A stretch of 64,000 bases of DNA from Hepsetus odoe. Taxonomy: Eukaryota > Chordata > Actinopteri > Characiformes > Hepsetidae. Both the position numbers and the translations under genes were made by a program. The stretch lies in assembly GCA_017165825.1 (NCBI GenBank), contig CM029380.1, forward strand, positions 3,306,243-3,370,242, read 5' to 3'. Of this stretch, positions 31,863-42,641 are shown piece by piece. Every line of letters starts with the position of its first letter. Within the stretch, counting starts at the first letter, position 1. The notes below the pieces were generated by a model that did no database searches, was not told the origin of the DNA, and saw nothing but the letters and a program-made list of their open reading frames with translations.

Positions 31863-32820
31863 GGTCAAACAGAATCAAAGGGTGGAAAAACAAGGAAAAA
31901 ACACTTTTTGTCAATGCAAGAATCCGCGGGTCAGTGATTTTTGCAGCAGCTCGAGCAACTTCGCAAAGAAGGGCTGGGTTACCTGTTAGCTGGTACCTGG
32001 GAATGACCAAAGCTGGAGCACCTCAGTGCTCTGGAAATGCAGACTAGTGACGTCCAACAGGGGGCACATGGAAAACCAGTTCACTAATCACCTGACATAT
32101 GAGCTTTAATCACATGAGCTGGATCCTTTAATTTCACTTCCTGTTGAGAGGGGCAGATCTAGCATGGCAGAAATTTCAGAGACTAGCAGAGCTGGCATCT
32201 TATGATGTGTGAAGCCATTAAGCTGCTCCATACAACCCATTCTCAAAGCGTTGTTGGTCTATGGAGAAAAGGAAAGTCAACACTGTCTGCATTCCCTACT
32301 AGCCAATGGGTGGAATAGTAAAAATAACTTTTTTTATATGATCAACATAATATTAGTGTGAATTTTGTTTCTGTTTTATATAAACAGGACAATTGAATTG
32401 TTTGGAGTTTACAAGCTAAGAGCGAGCAAACACAAAACCTCGCAAGACAGTTTAATGGGATGGAAATGTCATTCCTCTGTTATTATGCAGTGCGGTGTAA
32501 GAACCTGAATACATTGGGAGTTTTTGACCTATTTAAAGGTAGAACTTCAGTCCTGCTTATGACCTGAGGAGCCTAATTGGCAAATCTCTCAAAACAGCCT
32601 CTTAAACAGCCTTCACAACTTGCCAGGAATAAAAAGAAAAAACGAAAAATGAAACAGAACCCTGAAAACAACCCTGGGGAGGGGGGGTGGGGATGTTGAG
32701 AAGAACTCAGAAGAACTCAGAAGAAAACACTGTACATCTGTGTGTCTAGTTCATGTCATGTAGTAAACAAGTTAGCAACTGAGACCAACCCAGAGAGAAA
32801 TCTCTGTATTCCAGGGAGAA
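31863..32820. other. Unassigned stretch
   Basis: AT-rich, nothing recognised. Confidence 0.4.
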
Positions 32821-32924
32821 ATGAGCCTAGACGTGAATGTTCAGGGGTTTGTGAAGGAATCAGTTCGGCTCAAGAAGTTCAAGAAGCTGTGGGGCAGTAG
32901 GCTAACAGCCCTGGTGGCGGTCGT

Positions 32925-33080
32925 TGTTAACCCGGGCCTCGACCGATCCGGTATGGAATTCTGTTTCTTTGTCCGCATATTGATTTGGCAAAAGTTTTAC
33001 ACCCTTCCTGATGTACCCCTCCCCATTTATCCGGGCTTGAAACCGGCACGAAAAAATACACTGGCTTGTGCATCCCTAGT
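32925..33080 (+). mobile_element. LINE/SINE 3'-end fragment (copy 2)
   Basis: Matches 28-145 of the window and continues with CCATTTATCCGGGCTTGAAA, CCGGCACGAAAA and CACTGGCTTGTGCATCCCTA. This end is widespread in fish genomes. A 92-codon frame at 32821-33099 is explained by it. Confidence 0.6.
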
Positions 33081-33100
33081 GGCTCGTATGTATGTATAGT

Positions 33101-33148
33101 GATATTGTTTAATTATATATATATATATATATAATATATAACAATATC
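33101..33148. repeat. AT-cored palindrome 1
   Basis: Arms GATATTGTT at 33101-33109 and AACAATATC at 33140-33148 flank an (AT)n core, so a single strand can form a hairpin. Confidence 0.85.
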
Positions 33149-34240
33149 GATGTTATCCCTCGATAAACAGCAATAAATAAAACAATAAGCAAATCACAGG
33201 CTCTGAGATATATATAGTATATAGTATATAAATGTTTCCGACAGTGGCGCCCCATTTCAGCTAGAGATGGAAATGCATACGATTCATTGGAAATCATATC
33301 CAGCCAAACTGATTGGCAGACACTCGGGGACGAGAGGGCCATACTGTGTCCTTAATGTTTTTATAATGAGGCCATCTGCTGTGGAGTGCATACCTCCCTT
33401 TGTTTCTCCCTCCCTGTTTGACATATAGTCCGTGTTTTTTGCTGAATTCTTTAATATTGTCGACTTTCAAATGCCTCCCTGCAGCAGCGTCACTAAACAC
33501 TGCGATGCTCTTTCAGTGATGCGGCTCTTGCAGCATCGTGACAAAACAAAAACAAGGCAACTAAAGGTAACGTACAGCAAAAAAATGGGCACATCGATCA
33601 AACAGCATCTGTTCATCCATTCGTCCATCCAACCGTCCATCCATCCATCCATCCAGCCAGCCAGCCAACCATCCATCCATCCACCCATCTATCCACATCC
33701 TCCAAATGAAAACATGTTTGCACATATAAATGCACAACTGCTCAATTTCACACATTAAACAAGGACTAAAAAATGTGGCAAACCTTTTTATTTATCTTTT
33801 TGTAGAATAAAAATGCACCAAATAAAGAGAAATAGCTAAATAAAATAGGCTACAAATTCCATATTGTTCCCTGCAGAGGACGCGTACTTGTTTTCATTGC
33901 ATAGGTTTAAAAAAATTATATTATAAAGGCTTATTCTAACAAACGTCCGCTGTCGTTATGCAAAGAGTTTTGTAGATGTTTCAGCCTTCAGCAAGCTAAA
34001 GTAAGGTTTATAGTATAATTCTTGTTATTCATTTTACTTAAGGTGAGTAAAGATCAAGTGAATGTATCCAGAAATACAGATGGGTAATGAATTAATGCAA
34101 AAAAGACAGAATAAATGAAGGCAGAAACACATTGAGTGCAGATGCTTCCAGACAGGTGTACTTCATTATACAGTAATTAACATCCTCCCATGCTCTGTGG
34201 CATGTATAAAAATGCTGAGCAGGCCCAGCTGACCTCAGAT
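33149..34240. other. Unassigned stretch with CATC simple repeat
   Basis: Holds a CATC/CAGC tetranucleotide tract (separate entry). Otherwise AT-rich with nothing recognised. Confidence 0.4.
33612..33692 (+). repeat. (CATC)n/(CAGC)n microsatellite
   Basis: CATC units with CGTC and CAGC variants. The poly-WMDG frame on the minus strand is an artefact of it. Confidence 0.9.
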
Positions 34241-34630
34241 CTCCTCTAAGATGAGAAGATGTAGAATTTTAAGAGTTCACTATTGGGACGAGAGGAGTTT
34301 CAGTCCCAAAGACTGCTCGACTGGCCCAGGTTTGAGGAGGAGTGACTAAAGCATATTCAGATGTGTGGGAAGGACATTGGGCTTGGAGATTATGGTGAAA
34401 GCACATTCAGTGAGATGTTTTTTTATAATGTGATATGTAATAGCATCCTAAGGACGCGGATGATGTCAGTGCAGGATGTGATCAGGATGGACCTCCTTGA
34501 ACGGTCTACACAGACAGACATCACTCGTCTGTACATTGTGAGAACCACAGCTGAAGAACTGCTGGTCTACAGAGGAGGAAAAGTGTGATCCAGACATTAG
34601 GGATGGATGAGTCATTCTTCTCCAGAGAAC
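34241..34630 (+). other. Unassigned block, possible transposon relic
   Basis: A 75-codon frame at 34361-34588 (ending RTTAEELLVYRGGKV) and the preceding GAGGAGTGACTAAAGCATA have a degraded transposon look but no family I can name. Kept at low confidence. Confidence 0.25.
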
Positions 34631-34631
34631 T

Positions 34632-34897
34632 GTGGGGCAGCGGTGGCCTAGCGGTTAGGGCGTTAGCTGCATGATCGGAGGATCGGGGGTTCAAACCCCT
34701 TCCCAATAGGTTGCCCTGAGGTACCCTTGAGCAAGGTACAGTCCCCATCACTGCTCCCTGGGCGCTTTCAATAGCTGCCCACTGCTGCACAGGTTTGAGT
34801 GTGCATGGGTTAAATGCAGAGGTCCAATTTTGTTGTGGTTCATGTGTGCTGTGCCGTGACCTCGCAATGACAAGGGTTGTCACTTTCACTTTTCACT
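34632..34897 (+). mobile_element. A-family SINE, subfamily A1
   Basis: GGGGCAGCGGTGGCCTAGCG, GGGGTTCAAACCCC, CCTTGAGCAAGGTACAGTCC, GTGACCTCGCAATGACAAGG and GTCACTTTCACTTTTCACTT. Confidence 0.88.
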
Positions 34898-34919
34898 TTT
34901 TTTCACAACTGGACTAGCA

Positions 34920-35058
34920 GAGGAAAGTGACACATTTGTCAATGTGAGTGATGGGGACGGTACCTTGTTCGAGGGTACCTCAGGGCAACCTATTGGTCTG
35001 GGATTTGAACCCACGACCATCTGAACTTAGTCCCTAACCACAAGGCCATGGCTGCCCC
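34920..35058 (-). mobile_element. A-family SINE, internally deleted
   Basis: On the minus strand: GGGGCAGCCATGGCCTTGTG, GGGTTCAAATCCC, CTCGAACAAGGTACCGTCCC, then a jump to CACATTGACAAATG. It faces the previous A copy with about 22 bases between the tails, giving an inverted pair. Confidence 0.82.
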
Positions 35059-35256
35059 ACCTACATTTGTGGCATTTAGAGGGAATCCTGAGTGACTTCC
35101 AATTGCTAGTTACAGGGGCGGTCTCCCTGGAGCACCTTCAACTTAAGGGTTTTGCTCATGAACCCAATGGTGGTAGTGCTGGAGGTGGGATTGAACCTGT
35201 AACCTCTCAGTCCATGAGCAAGTACCCTAGCACTAGAGTGCCACCACCAAGGACTA
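35059..35256 (-). mobile_element. D-family SINE
   Basis: On the minus strand: GGTGGTGGCACTCTAGTGCT head, TTCAATCCCACCTCCAGCAC, GCTCCAGGGAGACCGCCCC and a weakened tail toward AAATGCCACAAATGTAGG. Confidence 0.75.
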
Positions 35257-35934
35257 AATCCTTTGCCCTTAGGTTGGAGGGCGTGGTCACTCTGTTATGC
35301 TGTCGTTTGGCTGGTCATTGTTTCCATAGATCACTGTTCCCCATGGTCCCCGAAAGATGGCTGGAGCAAATGCGTGGACTGTCTTGGCAGCGCCTGTGGA
35401 TCAGTTTGAAGACCTTTGACTTGGAGGAAAAGGTCACTGTCAATCAATACAAGGTTATGTTGATTAATCTCCTTTGTCCCAAGATGACATTTTTATCCTT
35501 GTGGCCCCATCCTTAGGTCACAGGGGGTCACCAAATAGTAATAAATCATATGTTAATGGCCTTCACTACAGTGTTCTGCACCATCATCATCAAAAACCCA
35601 ACAGAGGAAACGTCTTTTAGGTGTCACTTCAGAATCTATGCCAGCTGTTCTGGTGCCCAGTACCTTTAAAGGCAGACGGTATTTTGGCAATCTTTGCATC
35701 ACTATGTTGTTTTGAGTCCTTGACTGAAGGATACATTTATATAATCTATAAAAGCTTTATAAGATATCGACATAAAATTTACACATTTTAATATAATTAA
35801 ACATCAAGGTTATTTTGTTCACAACACCCCTGGAACATCCATATAAGGTATTTTTTTTGTTACTACGGAGATTTGTGCGAGTATGGCAACGGATGTGCAG
35901 AATGCACGGTTTTGCCCTCCATCTGTATCTTATA
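35257..35934. other. Unassigned stretch
   Basis: The 149-codon frame at 35067-35516 starts in the D SINE and has no domain. The rest is AT-rich. Confidence 0.4.
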
Positions 35935-36163
35935 CGTGAAAGTGAAAGTGACTATTTACCATTGTGAAACACAGCATACAGTGAACCACAACGTAATGTA
36001 ACCTCTGTGGGCAGCCGTATCCAGCACCTGGGGAGCAGTGCTGGGGATGATACCTTGCTCAAGGTTACCCCTAAGACACCTTGTCTGGTCTGGGATTCAA
36101 ACCCACAACCTTCTGATCCTGGGGTACCTTGTCCCAAAATACCAGACCACCGTTGCCCCACAA
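35935..36163 (-). mobile_element. A-family SINE
   Basis: On the minus strand: GGGGCAACGGTGGTCTGGTA, GGGTTTGAATCCC, CCTTGAGCAAGGTATCATCC and CACTTTCACTTTCACG. Confidence 0.85.
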
Positions 36164-36221
36164 AAATAGTCACTTTCACTTTACAATACTTGTATAACAT
36201 CTCAGATTTAGAAATATTGTG

Positions 36222-36306
36222 TATAAGGTAATCTACTGGTCTAAGACTGGAACCCACAACCCATCATGTCAATTAGTTCTTGAATACAAGGCCAGCACTG
36301 CCCCAC
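36222..36306 (-). mobile_element. A-family SINE head fragment
   Basis: On the minus strand: GGGGCAGTGCTGGCCTTGTA, GGGTTCCAGTC and CCAGTAGATTACC. Confidence 0.6.
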
Positions 36307-37264
36307 TAGCTTTACCTTTCTAACCATCTAGTAGAGGCAGATTATTCATGTAAAGATGGTTTAAATGTGACCCTCTTGGCACATTGTGAAGCTTACAAAG
36401 TGAAGCTTTGTTAGCTTGTGATGCTAACAAAGCCGATGATAAAAACAGATCATTTTTTGCCACTGCTAGTTGGCTTGAGCGCATAGATTATTCATATATG
36501 CAGACTTATTTTTAATGTGTCCCCTCTGCCACTTCGCCCTTAGTGAATGTGTGACCGTTCGCTGTTTTTGTGCAGCGTGGGTGAGTGACGTGGCGCAGCA
36601 GGGCCTGGATGTTATGCTACTAGTGGATGTCTGCTTGTCTCTTCTAATGAAGAGCCCTAAGGAAGGCTCAGTGATGCAGATACATTGATGACACTGTTGC
36701 GCATCCAGTGTTGGTGCTGGAATTGGCTTCACTTAGAAACCTCTGTCACATCTGTTGCATATTGGCATGCACATTGCAAGGGGAAGTCATCCTAGGTCTG
36801 CTGGATGGTGTTCTATGGGCTGGATGCTCCCTCACGCGCGATCTGGTTCGACTTATGGCTCATTTGGTGTATGCACATCACCAATTAGGGCCGGCTCAGT
36901 CGCAGTTGCCTGAGGCATGCAGAACCACCGTCTCCAGTCACCTGTTTGACAGCCTGTTCCCATTCCCATTAGCCTGGGTCCTCTAACATGCAGACTGCCA
37001 GTCAGATTTTAAACAAATGCACAAAGTACCTCCTGGGTGCAAGAGGCATTATACCATACCTGGGAACCCAGCCTTCTTGTGATTATTGATATGCGCACAG
37101 TTGGTTAATCAGATGAATGAGGTGCTTGTTCCATAGGGAACCTACTAGAGCCCAAAGGTCAAGGATTTGCACAATTCATCACCTTGAGGGGGTGTCCCGT
37201 ACCCCTATGCAAGCAAAAAATCTCACTCTTGGGACCCCTCCAGGTGGCAAAATGAGCTAAATCT
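36307..37264. other. Repeat-poor stretch
   Basis: No SINE or transposon recognised. A 92-codon frame at 36708-36986 has no motif. Composition is less AT-rich than the flanks, so it may merit a conservation check. Confidence 0.4.
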
Positions 37265-37356
37265 ATGACCTTTGAACTCCTCAAATTACCTACTGGTTGC
37301 TATGGTAATAAAGAAGCCCCCACTAGCCAAAGTGGGATTTGGTGTTACTGGGGAGC
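37265..37356 (+). repeat. 92-bp repeat, arm 1
   Basis: ATGACCTTTGAACTCC, AAATTACCTACTGGTTGC and AGTGGGATTTGGTGTTACTG recur inverted at 37492-37583 with roughly 80 percent identity by eye. Confidence 0.8.
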
Positions 37357-37439
37357 TGGGTCAGCTCATGAGGAACTTACATGTCAACAATAACAACTGC
37401 ACCTGCAAATAAGTCCCGGCCAAACATACACTCTTCTCA

Positions 37440-37626
37440 GCTTTTCTGAAACTCACTCTCTCTCTCTCACTCATTTTCTTGTCCCAATTAGTTCACCAGT
37501 AATACTAAATCTCACTTTGGTTATTGGGGTTTCTTTAGTGCCATAGCAACCATTAGGTAATTTTCGGAGTCCAAAGGTTATGGGGGAGGCTGGAGGCTAT
37601 CCCAGTCACCAGTCCATCACAGGGCA

Positions 37627-37628
<2 letters not shown>
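37440..37628 (-). mobile_element. B-family SINE interrupted by 92-bp inverted repeat
   Basis: On the minus strand: CTGTGATGGACTGGTGACTG, GGGATAGCCTCCAGCCTCCC, then the foreign segment, then CTAATTGGGACAAGAAAATG with GAGTGAGAG tail. The GT-repeat middle is at 37628-37711. Confidence 0.7.
37492..37583 (-). repeat. 92-bp repeat, arm 2, inside B SINE
   Basis: Minus-strand copy of 37265-37356: ATAACCTTTGGACTCC, AAATTACCTAATGGTTGC, CTATGGCACTAAAGAA and AGTGAGATTTAGTATTACTG. It splits the B SINE between CAATTAG and GGGGAGGC. Confidence 0.8.

Positions 37629-37711
<83 letters not shown>
37628..37711 (-). repeat. (CA)n microsatellite, 84 bp
   Basis: Pure CA, about 42 units, matching the GT-rich variable region of B SINEs read on the minus strand. 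Confidence 0.97.
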
Positions 37712-37714
<3 letters not shown>

Positions 37715-38211
37715 GGTCAGTAGTGCAGTTTTGAAATTCTTGCTCTTTGCTTTTACAGTATAAGGGAGTTTTTAAGCTTATAATGATAGATTTATGCAAA
37801 AGTTTAAACATGTTTAAAAATACATGCATGTTGTGAAGTGTGTTTAAATAAAGCACATTAAACCCTGTGATCATGGAGAATTTAGCTCTTTTTTCATTAC
37901 CTTGTCATTTTTTAAGGGAGAGTACTGTATAGAGTCTTATATCCTATATATATCAGTATAACGTATGATATACAAATATTATGATTTTTTAAACCTATAT
38001 AAAAGCATATTTAAAATAAAAATAAAAATTATAAAATAGATGGCACACACACACCAGCTTCACAGCATCTGTTTTTGTTATAATTATTATGAGATGCTAT
38101 TTTTAAAACCCCCGTTAGTGGTGAAATGATTTGATTTTAAGCTAAAAAATGAATTTATTCTACATGGTGTAGGATTTCAGTGCCTTGACCTTTTTGACAC
38201 ACCCCATATTT
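37712..38211. other. Unassigned AT-rich stretch
   Basis: Very AT-rich; nothing recognised. Confidence 0.4.
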
Positions 38212-38371
38212 AGTGGCAGCAGTGGCCTAGTGGTTTGGGAGTTGGTCTCCAGATCAGAAGGTCATAGGCTCATATCCCAGACCAGTAGGTTGCCCTGAGG
38301 TACCCTCCCCATCACTGCTCCCACAGTGTGTTTCACAATGACAAGAATAGTCACTTTCACTTTCATATTCC
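38212..38371 (+). mobile_element. A-family SINE with large internal deletion
   Basis: GCAGCAGTGGCCTAGTGGTT, CCAGTAGGTTGCCCTGAGGT, then ACCCTCCCCATCACTGCTCC and an immediate jump to GTGTTTCACAATGACAAGAA and GTCACTTTCACTTTCA. Confidence 0.85.
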
Positions 38372-39238
38372 ATATAAGGCAGTGATTCTTAGAACTACAG
38401 AGACTCTTGGATCTGGGCTGAAGGCCCTCTCCGAGTTAAATATGACACGTTCCTGCAATTTGACGCCTTGCGTGTGCCAAAAGTCTGCGAAAAGTCTGAA
38501 AAGTCATCATTTATTTTTCCATAATTCTGCAATTTTCAAGAGTTTCTAGACCTTTCTCTGCTCATTTCGATTCGAATCAGCTAATTTGCTGCCTTTTCTT
38601 GAGTGTGGGCTCGGAAGGATTATGGATTCCCATAAATAAACTTTCTTTCATTGAGTTCCTTATCTGTATGGTCGTTCTTTGTGTGAACTGGGGCTTTGTT
38701 GTTTTATCGAACAAACTAGCTGGAGTGATAATCAGACATGATGATGCAATTAATTATGCTGCATCCATGAGCAGAGAGTGGAGCTCTCAGAGGAGCCGTG
38801 GGTGTAATTGCATGATGAGCAATTGTTCTCAGACGGTTTTAAGGATGTCTGGAGCGCTGCTGTTCTCAACCCTGTACATGACAGCTGCTGACTTAGTGAT
38901 ATCATCTTCAGATAAAGCACTCTCCAATAAAAGCTCTTTCTTCACCTGACGCAGAGGTGTTGCACCGCGGCTAACCGTGCATAACAGCACATGATGAAAC
39001 GCTCAAAGCGAGCTTCACACTTCATGCTGTCTCATTTTCTGTTGGTCTTTGAGCATCTTGCTGGGAGCATTATTTAATGTAAAAGGCCCAATTCTTTCTT
39101 CTTATTCACCCATAATGGATATTTAATATTGCCCTTCATTTATACTTTTCTAGATTTTCACCTCTTCTGTGAAAAAAAAAAATCTTTTGGCACTTAAGCT
39201 TAAGTTGGGGATGAGATTGACTTCTTTGACTTGTTCAA
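38372..39238. other. Repeat-free stretch, candidate conserved non-coding DNA
   Basis: No repeats. 38700-38850 holds ATGATGCAATTAATTATGCT and a GTAATTGCATGATGAGC block, with homeodomain-type TAATTA and octamer-like words. This is the kind of composition seen in fish developmental enhancers, but conservation cannot be tested here. Confidence 0.35.
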
Positions 39239-39305
39239 TAACAAGGCCCTAAGTGACCCTAATTAGGACAAGTGGTTATAAAAATGAGTGAGTGAGCGAG
39301 AGAGG
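39239..39305 (+). mobile_element. B-family SINE tail fragment
   Basis: GTGACCCTAATTAGGACAAG, TGGTTATAAAAATGAGTGAG. Confidence 0.7.
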
Positions 39306-39379
39306 TTACAAAAATGAAGAACAGATGTGGATATGAAGCACTGATTTATGCCACTCTGGATTAGATGTAAATGTAAATA

Positions 39380-39634
39380 TAGGGGCAGCGGTGGTCTAGA
39401 ATTTAGGGACTAGGTCCCAGGATCAGAAGGTCATGGGTTTGAATCCCAGACCAGCAGGTTGCCTGGAGATACCCTTGACCAAGGTACAGTCTCTATCACT
39501 GCTCCCCAGGCTCTTTCAAAAGCGGCCCCCTGCTGCTTGGTGTGTGTGGATAAAATGCAGTGGTGTAATTTTGTTGTGTCTCACTGTGTGCCGCATTTCA
39601 CAATGACAAGAATAGTCACTTTCACTTTCACTGT
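39380..39634 (+). mobile_element. A-family SINE, subfamily A2, full length
   Basis: GGGGCAGCGGTGGTCTAGAA, GGGTTTGAATCCC, CCTTGACCAAGGTACAGTCT, ATTTCACAATGACAAGAATA, GTCACTTTCACTTTCAC. It follows a D-like end (TGTAAATGTAAATATA). Confidence 0.88.
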
Positions 39635-39766
39635 TGCGTGACAAAAAAAAACAGAATAAACCAGAGTGATTTATATAAAGAGACTGAAGTGTCTGCTACT
39701 GACTCTTACTTATTGAAAGATGACACATCCGTATCCATGTTTTTATCCAATAGTACGTTGCTAATG

Positions 39767-40010
39767 GGGGCAGCGGTGGCCTGGTGGTTAGAGAGTTCGC
39801 CCCAGATCGGAAGGTTGTGGGTTTAAACCCCTTCCCGGTGGGTTGCCCTGAAGTACCCTTGAGCAAGGTGCCGTCCCCGTCTCGCTCCTCCCTGCGATGG
39901 GCTGGCGACCTGTCCAGGGTGTGTCCCCGTCCTCGCCCTGTGTGAGCTGGGGATGGACTCCAGCAACCTAATTAGGACAAGTGGCCCAGAAACTGACTGA
40001 CTGACTTTGC
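39767..40010 (+). mobile_element. C-family chimeric SINE, copy 3
   Basis: A-type head GGGGGCAGCGGTGGCCTGGT, GGGTTTAAACCCC, CCTTGAGCAAGGTGCCGTCC, then CTCCTCCCTGCGATGGGCTG and B-type 3' half GGCGACCTGTCCAGGGTGTG, GTGTGAGCTGGGGATGGACT, GACTGACTGACT tail. Confidence 0.85.
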
Positions 40011-41790
40011 TAATGAGAAAAAAAGCTTTAAAGTAAGTGATTTACAAAAGCGTTTCACCGGTACACACATTGTCATTTTATTATCCATTTTATGATTAAT
40101 ACTAAAGCTTTCTTTTTTTTCTTCTGTCTGGTTGCGTTGGGCCTTTTCTTGGTCTAATGGCAGTGTGACTCATGCATTTCCTCTGGCACGTCACCCCTGT
40201 TGAACTGGCTGCCCTTCGCCTCTGCAGGCCCTAACAGTGTCTTTAAGGCCGGCTGGCACGGCCGGGCACGCTGCGGCTGCAGGTGGAGCTGGAGGAGCAG
40301 AGCCAGGGCGTGGGGCCATGATGAATAACAGATGTTTCCTGATTGCCTGTACCATTTGTCATACACCTGCCTGGCTTCAGGAACTCAGGCCCGAGCAATA
40401 TGTCACTGTCGCCGGCCGGGCAGCCCAGGAGCATCTCAGCCAGGCTCAACTCTCCAGATCCCCCCACTTTTATAGAGTCATATTTCTCCTCCCAGCACTA
40501 AATAAAAGAAAACTGGACAACTCTTGTTTTTCTTTTTCATTTCCCCCTCCTCTTCTTTTCAGATTTCAGGCAGGGGTCAAATAGATGCAGCTTCACTGCG
40601 GCTAGCTCCAGGCTAGTGTTGTAATGGCTGAGTAATGTCATCTAGGAGTTCAGTGCAGGAGCTGCAGAGAAAGCCTCTTAGGACAATGCTACATTAGCTC
40701 AATCTCTCCCAGCTTGCACAACAGAGCCACTTTCGATGCAATTTTTATAGCACAAGGCGCAGTTGCATATATTTAACTGCTTTGATAGGCCCATAAAACC
40801 TGTGTAGGCCAAATAAGTGCTTTGTAAGCTGATAGTAGGCTGTTTCCAAACATAATTGTCAAAAGCAAGAAAGAATTTCCCTGAGAAAAGACTGTAATGA
40901 GTGATTCTGCTCTAAAGTGATAATTATATAAATAACCATTCCTCTTTTCCAGCGCATACTAAGGTAGGCCCAGGTCTGGGTTTTCAGAGAAGCCTTGCTC
41001 ATAGTGACCCCTGCTTTGGGTCAAAAAAAAGCAAAACATCCCTTCGTCCTCCAGTCACTGATAAGCAACCTTTGCCATCAGCCATTACATCAAGCTTTTT
41101 GGGTTCCCAGTGAATATGTTTCTAGTTTAATTCTCCACACGTCATTTAAAAAACAGTAGAGGTTGAGGAACAGCATGGGCTCAGAGAAGGGAAAGATTTG
41201 ATTGGTGAGTCTTGGATTCTGTTCATTCATATTTGCTAATATTAAAATCATCGCCGCGTTCTCAGGGCCTTCCATGCCTTCAGAGAAGACCTTATCATTT
41301 CTGAAAGCTAAAGAAACACAGGCTGGTTTTAGATGCTATTTCAGAAGGTTTGTGTTTAATTATGAATCATATGTTTAGATTTTTAAATGTGATTTTTTCT
41401 TGGTGGTATCTAGGCAGCTAAGCGATCCCTCCCAATGGTTGGGCCTTCAGGTGCTGGAGAGAAGGCCTAACATGTCACACCACCAATAATCAGTTCACAT
41501 AATCAGTTAAGAGAAGGGAAAGAAGTGATTGCATGCACACTGTTAACAGTTTACACCCACCAGTAGTGCCCACGTATTTCCTCACCGTCCTGGGGAACCC
41601 ACAACCCTCCAGTTGCAAGCAGGACAGGAAGTGCCAAGGGAGTCGAGTATACTCATATTTTCACAAGGAAAACTGTCTCTCTGACTTCTGAGTGTGAATA
41701 TGAGGACCAGGTGAGTGGATTTCAGATGATTCAACTGTGGCCAGACAGACGGAGTCACTATAGAAATCCTATGAACAATGTTTATTATAG
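40011..41790. other. Repeat-free stretch, candidate conserved non-coding DNA
   Basis: 1.8 kb without SINEs or transposons, the longest such interval in this half. Moderately G+C-rich at 40190-40450, with no supported frame. A plausible place for regulatory DNA, but only inferred from the lack of insertions. Confidence 0.35.
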
Positions 41791-41792
41791 AA

Positions 41793-42130
<338 letters not shown>

Positions 42131-42640
42131 AAAGCATCTTTGAATCAAAAGCTGGATTATTTGAGAAAACATCTTTCGCTCATTAAATGTTCCGAGTGAC
42201 TGGTACTGAGACAATGTGCCAGTTGTCAATTGTCCTCCTGGTAGGACGAATGTCCAACATTTAACATTTTTATGACATTCATGTGGTTTTATGCATCAGA
42301 TAGTTTTCCATTCCTATCCTGTCTATTGTGCTTAAATGCCTTTAGTACTAAAAAATGCAAATGACCTCAGTTCTAATTGGCTGCCTTGTATCAACACACA
42401 GTCTGGAACTCCTACTTAATATGAATGAAGGGTGCTTCACTGCTGCAGGCTGAATATGAGGATATATGTAAATGCATTGACTGTCACTAATATAAATTGG
42501 CCTGTTTTTGCAGGGAAAGTATGGACCGGTGAGTTAATGTTTTTAAATTGATGTACAACATTTAAATATTAGAAAAGCAGGTGTGGGCAGTGTGAGAATT
42601 CTCTGATTCTGCATATTCTTCTAAAAATCAGCATCTTCAG
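42131..42640. other. Unassigned stretch
   Basis: AT-rich, nothing recognised. Confidence 0.4.
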
Positions 42641-42641
42641 G

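Noticed and set aside
36708..36986. 92-codon frame MLVLELASLRNL...
   Set aside because: No family recognised and no splice or promoter context.
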